Below are positions 1 to 9,388 of a stretch of DNA of 64,000 bases, piece by piece; position 1 is the stretch's first letter, and each line of letters opens with the position of its first letter. The position numbers were made by a program, and so were the translations under genes. The stretch spans positions 1,550,001-1,614,000 of the forward strand of contig CAXXUZ010000003.1 of assembly GCA_963667605.2 (NCBI GenBank). The letters run 5' to 3'. This DNA comes from JADLGL01 sp963667605 (GTDB lineage: Bacteria > Pseudomonadota > Alphaproteobacteria > Rhizobiales > Kaistiaceae). The notes beneath the pieces were generated by a model. That model was not told where the DNA came from and ran no database searches. It saw only the letters and a list, made by a program, of their open reading frames with translations.

Positions 1-22
1 GCAGGTCGGAGGCGAGGAGCGG

Positions 23-2182
23 ATGGCGGCGCACACGCGCGGCGAATCGGCGGGCCTATCGGCGATGCTGCAATTCGATGTGTGGGCCGATGAGGCGGCC
101 GCGGCCGTCACCAACATCAATGTCGAGAGCCACGCCGAGACGATCCTGGGCAGGCTGTTCAAGCGGGTCGGCCAGGGGTTCGAGCCCTACCGGTCGCGGA
201 TGGCCGGGTTCCGCCAGGACACCATCGGAATCCGCAACGTGATCCGAGAGCGATATGGAACCGACACCGGCGATCCAATCGCCAAAGCCGGGGCGGCCGC
301 CTGGCGGTCGGCGGTCGACGAAGGCGTGTTGCTCGCGCGCCGCGGCGGCAAGGACTTCTCCCCGCTCGAGGACTGGCGCTTTCCACAGCATTGGGAGCGC
401 ATTCGGGTGAGAAAATTCCGGGGCGAGTTCGTCGATGAGATACTGGCCGAGGTCGATGCCGGCACGGTCTCGATCATGGACAAGATAACTGGGCTGGAAG
501 CGACCCGACTGCAGGCGCCCGCGATCGTTCGCCGGGCGATGGACGACATCATCCACGGCACCAGCCGAGGAGCTTCCGGCCGGGGCTTCCAGCGCGACAT
601 GAGGGTGTTTCGGATCAACGATGCCGAGTCGTGGCTTCGGCTTAACGACAAGTACGGGTCCGGCGCCCAAGGCCTCTATGGAATGATGATCGGGCACATG
701 CGAGCGATGGCCCGCGAGATCGCGTTGATCGACGTGCTGGGCCCAAATCACGGCGGGGTGTTCGATACGCTGCTCAAGGTGGCGCAGCGTTCCGAGCGCG
801 GCGGCAAGGTGGCCAGGACGCTCACCGGGGCGCGAATGGCCGAGCTCGCCTACAAGGATCAGTCGGGCCAACTCAGCGCCGTCAAGGGCGATTTGATCGG
901 CGGCATTTTCGGTGGGCTCCGAAACATCAAGACGGCAACCAGCCTCGGCTCAGCGGTTATTTCCGCGATTCCCGGCGATACGATCACGACCTTATGGGCG
1001 GCCCGAGCCAACGGGATCCCGGCGGTCCGGGTGCTTACCCGCGCGGTCAATCTGATGGTCGCCGACAATGCGACCAAGCGCGAACTCGCGGCTCAGATGG
1101 GCATCGTGTCTCACGCGGTCACCGATGCGACGCTCAGCAGTCGACGCTTTGAGGATCAGGTGGTCGGTTCGAACTGGACCGGCCGGCTGGCTTCGAGTTT
1201 CATTAGGGTGTCGGGATTGCAGGCCTGGACCGAAGGTCTCAAGCGGTCGTTTTCGATGGAGTTCCATGGCGTGATCGCTCGTCAGGCGGATCATGCTTGG
1301 GAAAATCTCGACCCCGCCTTCCAAGGCTTCCTGCGCCGATATGGTTTCATCGAGGCCGATTGGGTCAAGCTGCGAGAAACCCCGCCGCTTGAAATCGAAG
1401 GCGCCAGGTTCTTCGATACCGAGGCCGCCGGCGCCCTTGGCAAAAGGCTTAACAGCGCGATCATCGACGAACGCCATTTCGCTGTGATCGAGCCAACCGC
1501 ATTGGTGCGAGCGGTATCCTCGGCAGGGCAGGCGCGCGGCACGATCGCCGGCGAGGTATCGCGCTCGAGCTTCATGTTCAAATCGTTCGCGATGACGATT
1601 CTGCTCACCCATGTGATGCGAGCCGCGACGAAGGGGCCATGGCATCAGAGGGTGTTCCGCACCTCGGCATTCATCGCCACCATGACGCTCGCCGGCGCGG
1701 CGTCGTTGCAGGCCAAACAGATCCTCGCCGGCCGCGATCCCAGAAACATGCAGACCCCACAATTTTGGTGGGCGGCGTTCGCCCAGGGCGGCGGCGCCGG
1801 CATTTATGGCGACTTGGTCTATTCGGCCACGACGCGCGGCGGTCAGGGCTTTTGGAGCACGGTGGCCGGGCCGGTGCTCGGGGAGATTCCGGGCACCATC
1901 GACGTGCTCAACTCTATCGCCCGCGGCGGCGATTACGGCGCGGCGCTGGCGCGATATGTGAAGCGCTGGACGCCGGGGTCGACGCTCTGGTTCGCTCGGC
2001 TGGCGATCGACCGAGAGATCTTCGACTTCATCCACTCGATGCTCGATGAGGGCGGGGCCAATGCGGCCGCCCGCCGTCAGCGGCAGACATTCGAGCGCGA
2101 GTTCGGGCAGGACTTTTGGTTCGCGCCTGGCACCCGGACGCCCGATCGAACACCCGATCTTGGAGCCGCCATACCCAACTAA
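23..2182 (+). CDS. Large phage virion-associated protein (5' end may lie outside window)
   Basis: A 719-residue open frame that ends at TAA 2180-2182. No in-frame stop lies between base 2 and the ATG at 23, so the protein may begin upstream of the window. It has no enzymatic motif I recognise. The C-terminal half has several hydrophobic, Ala/Gly-rich stretches (about residues 290-360 and 515-600) amid soluble sequence, which resembles the large internal virion or ejection proteins of podoviruses. It is followed directly by cargo, then by tail-fibre genes, in keeping with a phage structural module. Phage origin is inferred from context and composition; the specific role is uncertain. Confidence 0.6.
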   Translation: MAAHTRGESAGLSAMLQFDVWADEAAAAVTNINVESHAETILGRLFKRVGQGFEPYRSRMAGFRQDTIGIRNVIRERYGTDTGDPIAKAGAAAWRSAVDEGVLLARRGGKDFSPLEDWRFPQHWERIRVRKFRGEFVDEILAEVDAGTVSIMDKITGLEATRLQAPAIVRRAMDDIIHGTSRGASGRGFQRDMRVFRINDAESWLRLNDKYGSGAQGLYGMMIGHMRAMAREIALIDVLGPNHGGVFDTLLKVAQRSERGGKVARTLTGARMAELAYKDQSGQLSAVKGDLIGGIFGGLRNIKTATSLGSAVISAIPGDTITTLWAARANGIPAVRVLTRAVNLMVADNATKRELAAQMGIVSHAVTDATLSSRRFEDQVVGSNWTGRLASSFIRVSGLQAWTEGLKRSFSMEFHGVIARQADHAWENLDPAFQGFLRRYGFIEADWVKLRETPPLEIEGARFFDTEAAGALGKRLNSAIIDERHFAVIEPTALVRAVSSAGQARGTIAGEVSRSSFMFKSFAMTILLTHVMRAATKGPWHQRVFRTSAFIATMTLAGAASLQAKQILAGRDPRNMQTPQFWWAAFAQGGGAGIYGDLVYSATTRGGQGFWSTVAGPVLGEIPGTIDVLNSIARGGDYGAALARYVKRWTPGSTLWFARLAIDREIFDFIHSMLDEGGANAAARRQRQTFEREFGQDFWFAPGTRTPDRTPDLGAAIPN

Positions 2183-2185
2183 GGG
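2174..2185. repeat. Left direct repeat flanking cargo block 1
   Basis: CCCAACTAAGGG occurs here, spanning the stop codon of the virion gene, and again at 4081-4092, on the two sides of a 1.9 kb foreign block. It contains the 8-base string CAACTAAG in both copies, which fits a target-site duplication. A matching inverted pair sits just inside it. Confidence 0.6.
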
Positions 2186-2186
2186 G

Positions 2187-2199
2187 GCCTAACTAGACG
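2187..2199. repeat. Left terminal inverted repeat of cargo block 1
   Basis: GCCTAACTAGACG, preceded by GGGG, is the exact reverse complement of 4059-4071. The right copy carries eight additional bases between its GGGG end and the repeat. With the flanking direct repeat this marks 2183-4083 as a transposed unit. Confidence 0.6.
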
Positions 2200-2300
2200 A
2201 TTTTCCTTGCGCCCAGATTAAGAGGTTGCGCCATGGACTTGGTGGCTTAGCCGCTCATGGCGCAGAATCTGTTCTGCGACCACAGCGATCTTCGCAATGA

Positions 2301-3435
2301 AGCGGACGTCAGCAGAACTTCGCGCGCCGCCTGATCGAAGCGCTGCGCTATTCGGATACGGCAATACGGCCAAAGGCGGCACTGGAAGAACTCTCGATCG
2401 GAGAGGTCGGAGAGGCCGAGTGGCACCGCCCGGACTTTGCGATGAAGGCTGCGGGGCACATCCGCTGGATGCTTGAGGCAAAGGCTCCCACGGAACAGCT
2501 TGGCAGGCACTTCAAGAGGGGAGATTCGGAAGTGTTGACGTTCAACGCAATTGACGTCGAAACCGCCAATGCGGACCGTGCGGCTGTCAAATTGGCATCG
2601 TTCACGTTCGGGACGGTGAGATTGAGGATCGATGGCAAACCCTGGTTAACCCGGAGGACTGGCGATCCGTGGAATGTGTCAATCCACGGGATCGACGAGG
2701 ACGATGTGCGGGATAGTCCTACGCTTCCGGAGGTTAGGGCGGAGTTGTGCGCGATTGCGCGGGTCGGTCCTTGTTAGTCACACGTCGTTCGACCGTGTTG
2801 CATTTGAGCGGGGCATGGCGCGGTATGACCTTGAACAGCTTCAGGTCACATGGCTTGACAGTGCCAAAATCGCCCGGAGGGCATGGCCGGATAGGTACAG
2901 ACGGCGCGGCTATGGACTCAAGAACATTGCCAGAGACCTCGATATCTCGTTCCGGCATCACGACGCGTTAGAAGACGCCAGAGCAGCGGCAGAGATCGTG
3001 CTCCGAGCATGTAGTGCAGCCGAGATGGACATAGAGGGTTGGCTACGCCGGGTCGAGCGCCCCGTCTCCTCGTCTTCCGGGTCGGCGAAGCGGGAGAGGA
3101 ACGCGGATGGAGCGCTGTTCGGTGAAATTATCGTGTTCACCGGTACGCTTGCAATCACGCGACAGGAAGCGGCAGACATGGCGGCGGAGGCTGGATTGGG
3201 AGTTGCCGACAACGTCAGCAAGAAAGTTGCGATGCTCGTGGTGGGCACTCAGAACAAGAGCCACCTGAAGGGGTACCGAAGAGCAGTAAGCACCGGAAGG
3301 CGGAAGCGCTGATCGAGAAGGGTGTGGAGATCCAAATCCTCTCGGAGAGCGACTTTTCCGAACTCATCGGTGTGGATCTGGCGACACGCGAGGAGATTTT
3401 GCGGTATAGCAAGCGCCGGGTTCGTAGCGTCTTTT
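2301..3435 (+). pseudogene. DnaQ-like 3'-5' exonuclease with BRCT domain, multiply frameshifted
   Basis: Read across frames, the sequence restores one protein. An N-terminal region of unknown function (from about 2313) leads to the exonuclease motif I string AIDVETANADR, then CQIGIV, then DPWNVSIHGI, then LVSHTSFDRVAFER, then HHDALEDARAAAEI, and finally a BRCT domain (GEIIVFTGTL ... EALIEKGVEIQILSESDF). At least four frame changes are needed, near 2580, 2660, 2750 and 3275, so no full product can be made. This architecture belongs to the DEDD exonuclease/BRCT family that accompanies DNA repair or mobile DNA. The 3' end runs into the IS3 fragment at about 3400. It lies inside the inverted-repeat-bounded cargo block and is not part of the phage tail module. 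Confidence 0.75.
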
Positions 3436-3672
3436 GTTCGATCTTTTCTCTTTTCAACAGGATGGTCTGGCCGCGCCCGAAGTAGACATCGGCCGGCGTG
3501 AGGTTGCCCAGGCTCTCGTGGTAGCGGTGATAATTGTAGTGGCCGACGAAGGCCTCGATCTGTGTCTCCAAGTCGCCAGGCAGATAGTAATTTTCCAAAA
3601 GGATGCGGTTCTTCAGGGTTTGATGCCAACGCTCGATCTTGCCCTGGGTTTGCGGATGATAGGGATTCAAGC
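3400..3672 (-). mobile_element. IS3-family transposase, C-terminal fragment
   Basis: On the minus strand the translation contains NPYHPQTQGKIERWHQTLKN, then HYNYHRYHESLGNLTPADVY and FGRGQTILLKRE, which is the C-terminal third of an IS3-family OrfB integrase core with the last catalytic Glu (in GKIERWH). The DDE residues upstream, the OrfA frame and the IS ends are absent; the fragment starts abruptly at about 3670 where the methylase fragment begins. It is an inactive relic wedged between two other broken genes. Confidence 0.8.
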
Positions 3673-4069
3673 AAGCGGACGGCTACTGCGAGGCGCTCAA
3701 CAACTCATATGCCGCGGCGGCCCAGTCAGGTATTTCGTGCTGTCCAACGGACTCGAAACCAACATCTACGAGCCCGGCAAGGAACAACCAGCTTTGGCCT
3801 TGGGCTTCAAACTCGAGGGAAACACCAACTATCGACAGCTCAAAGAGATGTTGCAGCCGATGGCTTTCTCCAAGAGCCGCTCCAAGCCCGACACTCAGAA
3901 AACCATCCACTTCTCCAAGCCGTCGATTGCGGAAGTGAATCATGTCTTTGCGAAGTGTCACCAGCATATCCACCAGTCCGACAAGATCAGTCAGGCGAAG
4001 GGATTTGAGGAATTCGTAAAACCCATCACTCTCAAACTGCTGTCGGACAATGCCAAGGCGTCTAGTTAG
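3673..4069 (+). pseudogene. Fragment of N-6 DNA methylase / type I restriction N-terminal region
   Basis: The strings ADGYCEALNNSYAAAA (one frame) and PVRYFVLSNGLETNIYEPGK through SIAEVNHVFAKCHQHIHQSD (another frame) fit the N-terminal HsdR-like/linker region that precedes the SAM-binding domain in class I N-6 DNA methylases. One frameshift near 3720 separates them. The catalytic NPPY domain is missing, so only about 130 residues survive, and the frame ends at a TAG inside the right inverted repeat. It is a dead remnant of a restriction-modification gene. The family assignment rests on remembered sequence similarity and not on a search. Confidence 0.55.
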
Positions 4070-4083
4070 GCGTATAATTCCCC
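4059..4083. repeat. Right terminal inverted repeat of cargo block 1
   Basis: CGTCTAGTTAGGC (4059-4071) is the reverse complement of 2187-2199, and the block ends in CCCC at 4083. Bases 4065-4083 (GTTAGGCGTATAATTCCCC) recur identically at 15121-15139. Confidence 0.65.
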
Positions 4084-4092
4084 AACTAAGGG
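4081..4092. repeat. Right direct repeat flanking cargo block 1
   Basis: Second copy of CCCAACTAAGGG (first at 2174-2185). It overlaps the end of the inverted repeat, as expected if the shared CAACTAAG core is an 8-base target duplication. Confidence 0.6.
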
Positions 4093-4137
4093 CCGAGTGC
4101 GTTGCGCCCTTTGCCGGAGTGACGATCCTCCCGCAGT

Positions 4138-5271
4138 ATGGCGCTCACAATCCTCGATGCCGAACGGCGCACGCGGTACACCCCGGCCGTCAGCACAACG
4201 GTCTATCCGGTTGGCTTCCCGATCTTCGGCGCCGCCGACATCGAGGTATGGCACGACGATGTGATGCTGGCCGCGCCGGCTTACGACGTTCAGTTGGGCG
4301 TTCTTGTCGACGGCTTCTACCAATCCGCCAATGTGATGCTCGATCCCGGTGTGACCGGGACCGTCGATATTGTCGGCACGAGAGCTCCATCGCGCACCAC
4401 CCAATATGGCGAGGGCGCCGCCGTCCCAGCCGCTGATCTCAACCGCGATCAAAACCTGCTACAGGCCAATCTCCGCGAGCTGTTCGATATAACGCGGCGA
4501 GGCCTCTACAAGCCGCCGGGGCAGACGATTGGCGCACTGCCGGCACCGGCGACCGGAAAGACGCTCCGATGGGCCACCGGCGGGGATCTTGAGAATGGAC
4601 CGACCCAAGCCGAGCTAACGGGCCCCACGGGTGCCACAGGGCCAACGGGCGCCACAGGAGCGACCGGAGCGACCGGAGCGACCGGAGCGGTAGCTGCGAC
4701 CGGCCCCACGGGTGCCACCGGTGCCGCAGGCCCCACGGGTGCCGCAGGGCCGACGGGTGCCACAGGGCCGGCGGGCGCGACGGGCCCTGCCGGGACCGGT
4801 GCCACAGGGCCAACTGGGGCGACCGGACCCGTTGCGCCTGACGCTTCGCTCATGGTGAAGGGCAAGGCAGAGACCGCAACTGCCGCCGAAATTCTCAACG
4901 ACACTCAGAACGCAGCGCTGTTCATTTCGCCGCAATATCTCAACGATGCTCTGGCATTTGCTCCATTGTTCGATTCGTCGACCGTCTACGCCAATATGGA
5001 CTCTGGGTTGAACTTCAAACTTGCTGCAATGAGAGGCAACAGGACACTCGGAAACCCAACGAATGAAGATGGTCGGTTCGGTCGTGGTGGAGTTATCGTG
5101 ATCGTAGCGAATGGCGGTACTCGGACACTCTCCTTTGGGTCGCAGTGGTATGTTGACCCTGCTATCGCGCTACCCGTCAGGATTGCTTCGGGAAGGAGGG
5201 CGATCATCACGTACGTTATCGAAGCAACAAGCGTGTTTTTGGTGACGGGCATCAGTATAGACTTAACGTAA
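4138..5271 (+). CDS. Phage tail fibre with collagen-like repeat
   Basis: A 377-residue protein. Residues 1-140 resemble the N-terminal attachment domain of podovirus tail fibres (TVYPVGFPIF near residue 21; AADLNRDQNLLQANLREL near residue 100). Residues about 160-235 are a collagen-like Gly-X-Thr/Ala tract, followed by a C-terminal domain of about 140 residues ending in a hydrophobic strand-rich region, presumably the trimerising or receptor-binding tip. Its job would be host recognition on the virion. The start is the first ATG after cargo block 1; there is no strong Shine-Dalgarno close to it, so the block may have removed the native leader. Two further tail-region genes follow. Confidence 0.75.
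   Translation: MALTILDAERRTRYTPAVSTTVYPVGFPIFGAADIEVWHDDVMLAAPAYDVQLGVLVDGFYQSANVMLDPGVTGTVDIVGTRAPSRTTQYGEGAAVPAADLNRDQNLLQANLRELFDITRRGLYKPPGQTIGALPAPATGKTLRWATGGDLENGPTQAELTGPTGATGPTGATGATGATGATGAVAATGPTGATGAAGPTGAAGPTGATGPAGATGPAGTGATGPTGATGPVAPDASLMVKGKAETATAAEILNDTQNAALFISPQYLNDALAFAPLFDSSTVYANMDSGLNFKLAAMRGNRTLGNPTNEDGRFGRGGVIVIVANGGTRTLSFGSQWYVDPAIALPVRIASGRRAIITYVIEATSVFLVTGISIDLT
4614..4835 (+). repeat. Collagen-like Gly-X-Y coding repeat
   Basis: About 25 nine-base units encode GAT, GPT, GAA and GPA triplets in the tail-fibre gene, with one interruption (AVAATGPT). The near-identical ACCGGAGCG units around 4658-4690 are prone to slippage, so the repeat number may vary between strains. 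Confidence 0.8.
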
Positions 5272-5281
5272 GGAGACGAGG

Positions 5282-5989
5282 ATGGAGGGTGTAGCAAGAA
5301 AAGACGATCAAGGTGTCTGGCAGGTGTGGGAAGGCGGTATTGTACAGAGGGAAGATCGCTCTGTCTCGATTGTGCAGCGTGGGCCAAAAGAAACGGCTTC
5401 TACGATTGATGAAATCAACGCCGGCGGCCTAGTTCTTGTACCGATTGAAGTGCCGGTATTTGATGATGTTGGGGAGCCAGTGTTGGAACCGGGTGGTTCT
5501 CAATCATTCACGTTGGACAAGCTGGTGCAACTTGTTCAATCAGATGCAGGCGCGAACAAGATAACAGGGGCTAACATCGATGATATTGCGGCGGGTACTT
5601 TGTCGCTTGTGGCGACTGTTTCGGAAGAGAAGTTAGATGCGCGTCAGGTGCAGAAGTTTGTGAAGGCAGGGACATGGACGCAAGCGGACGATCTAGATCA
5701 GTACGGGATCAGGCTATTTGAGAACATGGACATTCCCGAGGGGAGGCAGACAGTCGAGGGGACGCTAGTTTTCATAGAATCTGGTGGAGTTCTCACCCGC
5801 GGCGGTGACCTTGAAGCCGAGCCGCCCCCACCGCCCCCGCCGACATTGGAAGAGAAGATCAACAGTGCTGCTATAAATTTGGGTCTGACCAAGGCTGAAC
5901 TTGTGGAAGGGCTGGGCCTCGATGCACTTGAGGCTCGCTTGAAATCTACAGAAGATAAAGTCAAAGTGCTCCGTCCGCCGGTAAAATAG
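5282..5989 (+). CDS. Hypothetical phage tail-region protein
   Basis: A 235-residue acidic protein with a good Shine-Dalgarno (AAGGAGACGAGG just before ATG 5282), 10 bases after the tail fibre. I do not recognise a family. Visible features are a polyproline run of eight to nine residues around 186 and a C-terminal helical segment (about residues 195-230) that could form a coiled coil. Base composition is visibly more AT-rich than the flanking fibre and lysis genes, a sign of separate origin. Its position suggests a tail-fibre assembly or accessory structural protein; that is inference only. Confidence 0.6.
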   Translation: MEGVARKDDQGVWQVWEGGIVQREDRSVSIVQRGPKETASTIDEINAGGLVLVPIEVPVFDDVGEPVLEPGGSQSFTLDKLVQLVQSDAGANKITGANIDDIAAGTLSLVATVSEEKLDARQVQKFVKAGTWTQADDLDQYGIRLFENMDIPEGRQTVEGTLVFIESGGVLTRGGDLEAEPPPPPPPTLEEKINSAAINLGLTKAELVEGLGLDALEARLKSTEDKVKVLRPPVK

Positions 5990-5991
5990 CT

Positions 5992-7122
5992 ATGTTTGAA
6001 CCGGCCCTTCCTCCAGTCATTAAGACGCCTACCGTGATGCCGGCGCCGGGGATCGTCCAACCGGATTATCATTGGTTGACGCGGATGGGCGAGCTGCACG
6101 ATCGTAAAAAATACGCGCGCCTACAGACGTGGCAAAAGGCTGCGATAATGGCGGAGCGAAATCGAATTGGACCGTTGATCGACGGTCCTGTTAGAGTTGG
6201 CCAGACGAGAGGGACTGCAACCCAGCGCGCGGAGCTAAACGAGGTGGCGGGGTGGGTCGGCTTTAGGCAGCATGAACTCTTGCCGATTATGCCGGTCGTG
6301 TTTGAGAAGCCCAAAGATTTACCAGAGGATCACCCGCCGCTTAAATGGCCAAGTGTGATGTTGGGCTCTAGTCTTCATTTTGGACAAGTTGCTGGTTCTA
6401 CTCCCGCGACTGAAATATCCTGCGACCCGTGGTCGATCTACTTCAACGGTGCCAATGATTTGACTAGCACTGGCCATCTGGGGAGCGGTGACGGAGATTC
6501 GATAAAACTAGCAGCTTCGATTTGGATGAGGTTCGAGGACGGTGGGAATCGCGGGCTGTACTCGAATGGTGGTCAGCGCTTGAGGTGTGAGCGCCGCTCT
6601 AGAAACAACAAACTTACTATTCAATTGCGGACTGACGCGCCTGCTGTGAGCTATGAATGGCAATCCGCTGGGGACTATGACCAGGCGGACGGCTGGATCC
6701 ATTGGATGTGGAGTTTGAGATTCGGCGCGTCAGCTGATGTGCACATGATAAATGGCACACGGGACACTACAGCGGCCTCTACATATATAAATGGCAGCAA
6801 TGCGGCCCTGCGCCTCTACAATATCTTCTGCGGATCGCAGGGAGGCAATTGGTTTATGCTCGGAGATATAGGTGAGCTTTGGTTCTATGAGGACTGGCTG
6901 AACCCTGTATCTAATGTTGGCAGCTTTCTTAGTGACGGCTTACCCGTTGATCTTGGGGCAAGGGGTTTGAACACGGGTCACCACCCGCATCAATACTATT
7001 CGGGGGATATCGACGAGTTCATCGACAACAAGGGTAGAGAAGGTTCGCAGTGCGATCTAGCCGTCCCGGGCGGAGGCGCGGTTGTCACGACAACATCCGC
7101 TTGCATGAACGTCGGGGATTAG
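5992..7122 (+). CDS. Phage structural protein with LamG/concanavalin-like domain
   Basis: A 376-residue protein starting two bases after the preceding stop. Residues about 20-95 are helical and charged. Residues about 135-330 look like a concanavalin A-like/LamG jelly-roll: SIYFNGANDLTSTGHLGSGD, ASIWMRFEDGG, GLYSNGGQRLR, QADGWIHWMWS and GDIGELWFYEDWL are the typical strand pattern. Such domains bind carbohydrate in phage tail and spike proteins. The gene is AT-richer than its surroundings, like its upstream neighbour. Assigned as a tail or spike accessory protein by fold-type impression and context; exact role unknown. Confidence 0.55.
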   Translation: MFEPALPPVIKTPTVMPAPGIVQPDYHWLTRMGELHDRKKYARLQTWQKAAIMAERNRIGPLIDGPVRVGQTRGTATQRAELNEVAGWVGFRQHELLPIMPVVFEKPKDLPEDHPPLKWPSVMLGSSLHFGQVAGSTPATEISCDPWSIYFNGANDLTSTGHLGSGDGDSIKLAASIWMRFEDGGNRGLYSNGGQRLRCERRSRNNKLTIQLRTDAPAVSYEWQSAGDYDQADGWIHWMWSLRFGASADVHMINGTRDTTAASTYINGSNAALRLYNIFCGSQGGNWFMLGDIGELWFYEDWLNPVSNVGSFLSDGLPVDLGARGLNTGHHPHQYYSGDIDEFIDNKGREGSQCDLAVPGGGAVVTTTSACMNVGD

Positions 7123-7129
7123 TCGGGCC

Positions 7130-7357
7130 ATGCGCTTCCACGTCGTCTCCCTTCCCCACACTCAGGCCACGGCCGAGTTCTCGGCCTGCGCCTACACGAT
7201 GAAGGTCATCGGCTTTTGCCGGATGATGAAGTCGCTCGGGCACACCGTGTTCCTCTACGCGGCCGGCGCCAAATCGGATGCGCCAAGCGACGAGCTCATT
7301 CCCTGCCTTAATGGGACATCCCCCACCTCCGTGGCACCCTCTTCTACGAACTGGTGA
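7130..7357 (+). pseudogene. Truncated phage glycosyltransferase-like gene
   Basis: The first ~58 residues (MRFHVVSLPHTQATAEFSAC, then AYTMKVIGFCRMMKSLGHTV and FLYAAG) resemble the N-terminus of glycosyltransferase-like proteins found in phage genomes. After DELIPCL the frame passes into unrelated sequence and stops at 7357, so the catalytic body is missing. The break at about 7300 marks the left side of the block carrying the GmrSD-like gene. Family assignment is tentative. Confidence 0.5.
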
Positions 7358-7519
7358 CCAAAGTAGTGACTGGTGACTCGTAGTTGCCTATTTTCCCGAC
7401 GCTTCAAAGCGGACCAGCAATTCGGCGATAATTTGGTTGGGGACGGAATTTGTTGCAACCTGCTTGCGTGCTGATCACTATTAAATGACGTCCGTAGAAT
7501 CAAAGATCCAAAATTCAAA

Positions 7520-9388
7520 TCATGGTCGCGGCCACAATTTTAACGCCCGCTCCAGCAACTCGTTTGATCGGTCGGTGATAGCCGCCTCGTTCCAGACATC
7601 CTGGTCGTGAAACTGCTGGTTAATCGGCAGCAGCGAGTGATTCAATAGCTCTGGCCTTTTTTCAACCCATGAACCGTTGGACACGGCGGAATTGAGCTCC
7701 TGCGTCAAGATCGTCAAGTTTCCAAGGGTCTGGAGCGCGGCGTCTCTTGCCCGGGTTTTCGCTGCACGAGGCTCACCTTCCTCAGCGTCCATCAACTCGA
7801 TGAATTGCATCCCGAAGCTGCCGTCCTCGAATGGCCAATGTTTAATCCATTTTTGCGGCATGATGTGTTCGACCGTAAGCGCACTTTCAATGGAAACCTC
7901 TTCCATCTTGTTTTCATAGTAAGTGTCATTCAATCGCTTAAGGATATGGACTATCTTTGCGTTGTTCAGCACTCGGTAGGCGTGTGCAGTCCGCCACGAC
8001 TCCGCGAACGCTGCATCGGTCGGCCACTCAACTGAATCGCCGGCCTGTGCCGCGAGTTGCCTATCCAGATTTTCCGGTGTCACGCCCTCATCACGCAGAT
8101 TTCGAGTCATCAATAAGAAAATTCGGTTGTAGTTCTTCGTGGTCATTCCACAGATGCCCCGGCGTAGCAAATAGCTCTCTAGCGTAACCGAGACCGACCA
8201 CCACTCATCCTCATCGAGGCCCGCGTCGAGTAGCATCAACAACAAAGGATAGGGCGTGCGCACGTCGAAAGCGTCAAGAAAGGTCGCAAGGGAGTATACC
8301 GGATCAACCTTCTTCGGCCGGATGATTCTGCGGAAATATTCGCCCTGGCGCGCAAGCGAGGTCAACTCTTCGGACACCGTTCCGAACGGCCTATCACGTT
8401 CAATCCAGTATTTGTACTCGACGAATAAATACTTGATCGGGATACCATAGGTTTGTTGGCTGGCGAGAAAATGCTGGATGAACAGGTCGCTGAGCGGCCG
8501 CAGCAGGCGACCTTGCTTTACCTCTTTACGCCAGAACGGTTCGTCGAAACGTTTCCAATATTTCTCGTACAACTCTTCAACCGGCTCGTTGTTTCGCGCC
8601 GCTCGGAGGAATATGTAGTTGCGCAATAAGTCGGCAGGAAGCAGGGGTTCACCACGAGCGTTGAGGGTTTCGAAAATGACCTGCGCATCGTCATCTTTTT
8701 CCAGATCGATCGTCACGACTTGGAGCGTATTTCTGAGTGCCTGAAAACATTCCTCAAGGCGAGCCGAGAGCTCAACCTCCCTTACGAGAGGTGGCTTGTC
8801 ATTGCTTCGAAGGAAGAAGTCATCGATCATTTTCCGAAAGAATAGATAAGCCTCGACCATACGTGGGCGCGGGTCGTCCTTTCGTGCATACCTCTTACGA
8901 ACCAACGGATGGCGCCGTTCCAGTTCTTCTCTAGAACCGGATGAAATGACATCGGTGAATTGCGTTCGATCGAGATTAGTCGGCCAAACCTTGAACTTAT
9001 CAACGTCCGGTTCGGCCATCATGCCGCGGTTGAGTGTAAAACCTTCGCATTCCTTGGCTAGTTCCTCACATTCTTGATCATCACAGAAATCCCTGAACGC
9101 GGACAGGAATATCTGTAGCGTTATCAGCCGCTGTTGTCCGTCGATAACCTGCCGCTTTTCGACATGGGTCGTTGGCGTGTACTTTTGATCCAGCACGATC
9201 GCTCCAAGAAAATGCACCGGCGTATCTTTCCGTCCCTCGAGGTAGTCGGTGAATTTACGCTCGATATCTTCCCAGAGCGGCTCCCATTGTTGCACTTTCG
9301 TCCAGACATACTGCCGCTGAAACAGAGGCACTTCCAGCCGCATCTTTTTCTCAAAAATCGCAAGCAACGGAACGGCATCGGCTTTCAT
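7520..9388 (-). CDS. GmrSD-type DUF262/DUF1524 nuclease, probable anti-phage defence
   Basis: 622 residues from ATG 9388, chosen because GAGGG lies 7 bases upstream and because the DUF262 domain starts here; the open frame extends to 9688 without similarity. The N-terminal DUF262 (GmrS-like) domain shows VPLFQRQYVW (residues 20-29), IDGQQRLITLQ (82-92) and FETLNARGEPLLPADLLRNY. The C-terminal DUF1524 domain carries the His-Me-finger motif VEHIMPQKW (506-514) and LGNLTILTQELN (555-566). Both halves look complete. Single-chain GmrSD proteins are nucleotide-dependent type IV restriction enzymes acting on modified phage DNA. The gene is antisense to the phage genes and replaces the middle of the tail module, as cargo. 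Confidence 0.85.
   Translation of the reverse strand: MKADAVPLLAIFEKKMRLEVPLFQRQYVWTKVQQWEPLWEDIERKFTDYLEGRKDTPVHFLGAIVLDQKYTPTTHVEKRQVIDGQQRLITLQIFLSAFRDFCDDQECEELAKECEGFTLNRGMMAEPDVDKFKVWPTNLDRTQFTDVISSGSREELERRHPLVRKRYARKDDPRPRMVEAYLFFRKMIDDFFLRSNDKPPLVREVELSARLEECFQALRNTLQVVTIDLEKDDDAQVIFETLNARGEPLLPADLLRNYIFLRAARNNEPVEELYEKYWKRFDEPFWRKEVKQGRLLRPLSDLFIQHFLASQQTYGIPIKYLFVEYKYWIERDRPFGTVSEELTSLARQGEYFRRIIRPKKVDPVYSLATFLDAFDVRTPYPLLLMLLDAGLDEDEWWSVSVTLESYLLRRGICGMTTKNYNRIFLLMTRNLRDEGVTPENLDRQLAAQAGDSVEWPTDAAFAESWRTAHAYRVLNNAKIVHILKRLNDTYYENKMEEVSIESALTVEHIMPQKWIKHWPFEDGSFGMQFIELMDAEEGEPRAAKTRARDAALQTLGNLTILTQELNSAVSNGSWVEKRPELLNHSLLPINQQFHDQDVWNEAAITDRSNELLERALKLWPRP

Noticed and set aside
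992..2035. Long minus-strand open frame (347 codons) opposite the virion gene
   Set aside because: Arg/Pro/His-heavy composition typical of a GC-rich shadow frame; the plus-strand frame has normal protein composition and neighbours.
4065..4083. Integron attC site
   Set aside because: GTTAGGC matches the core pattern, but no second core with inner complementary boxes lies at 55-140 bases; kept only as an alternative in the findings.
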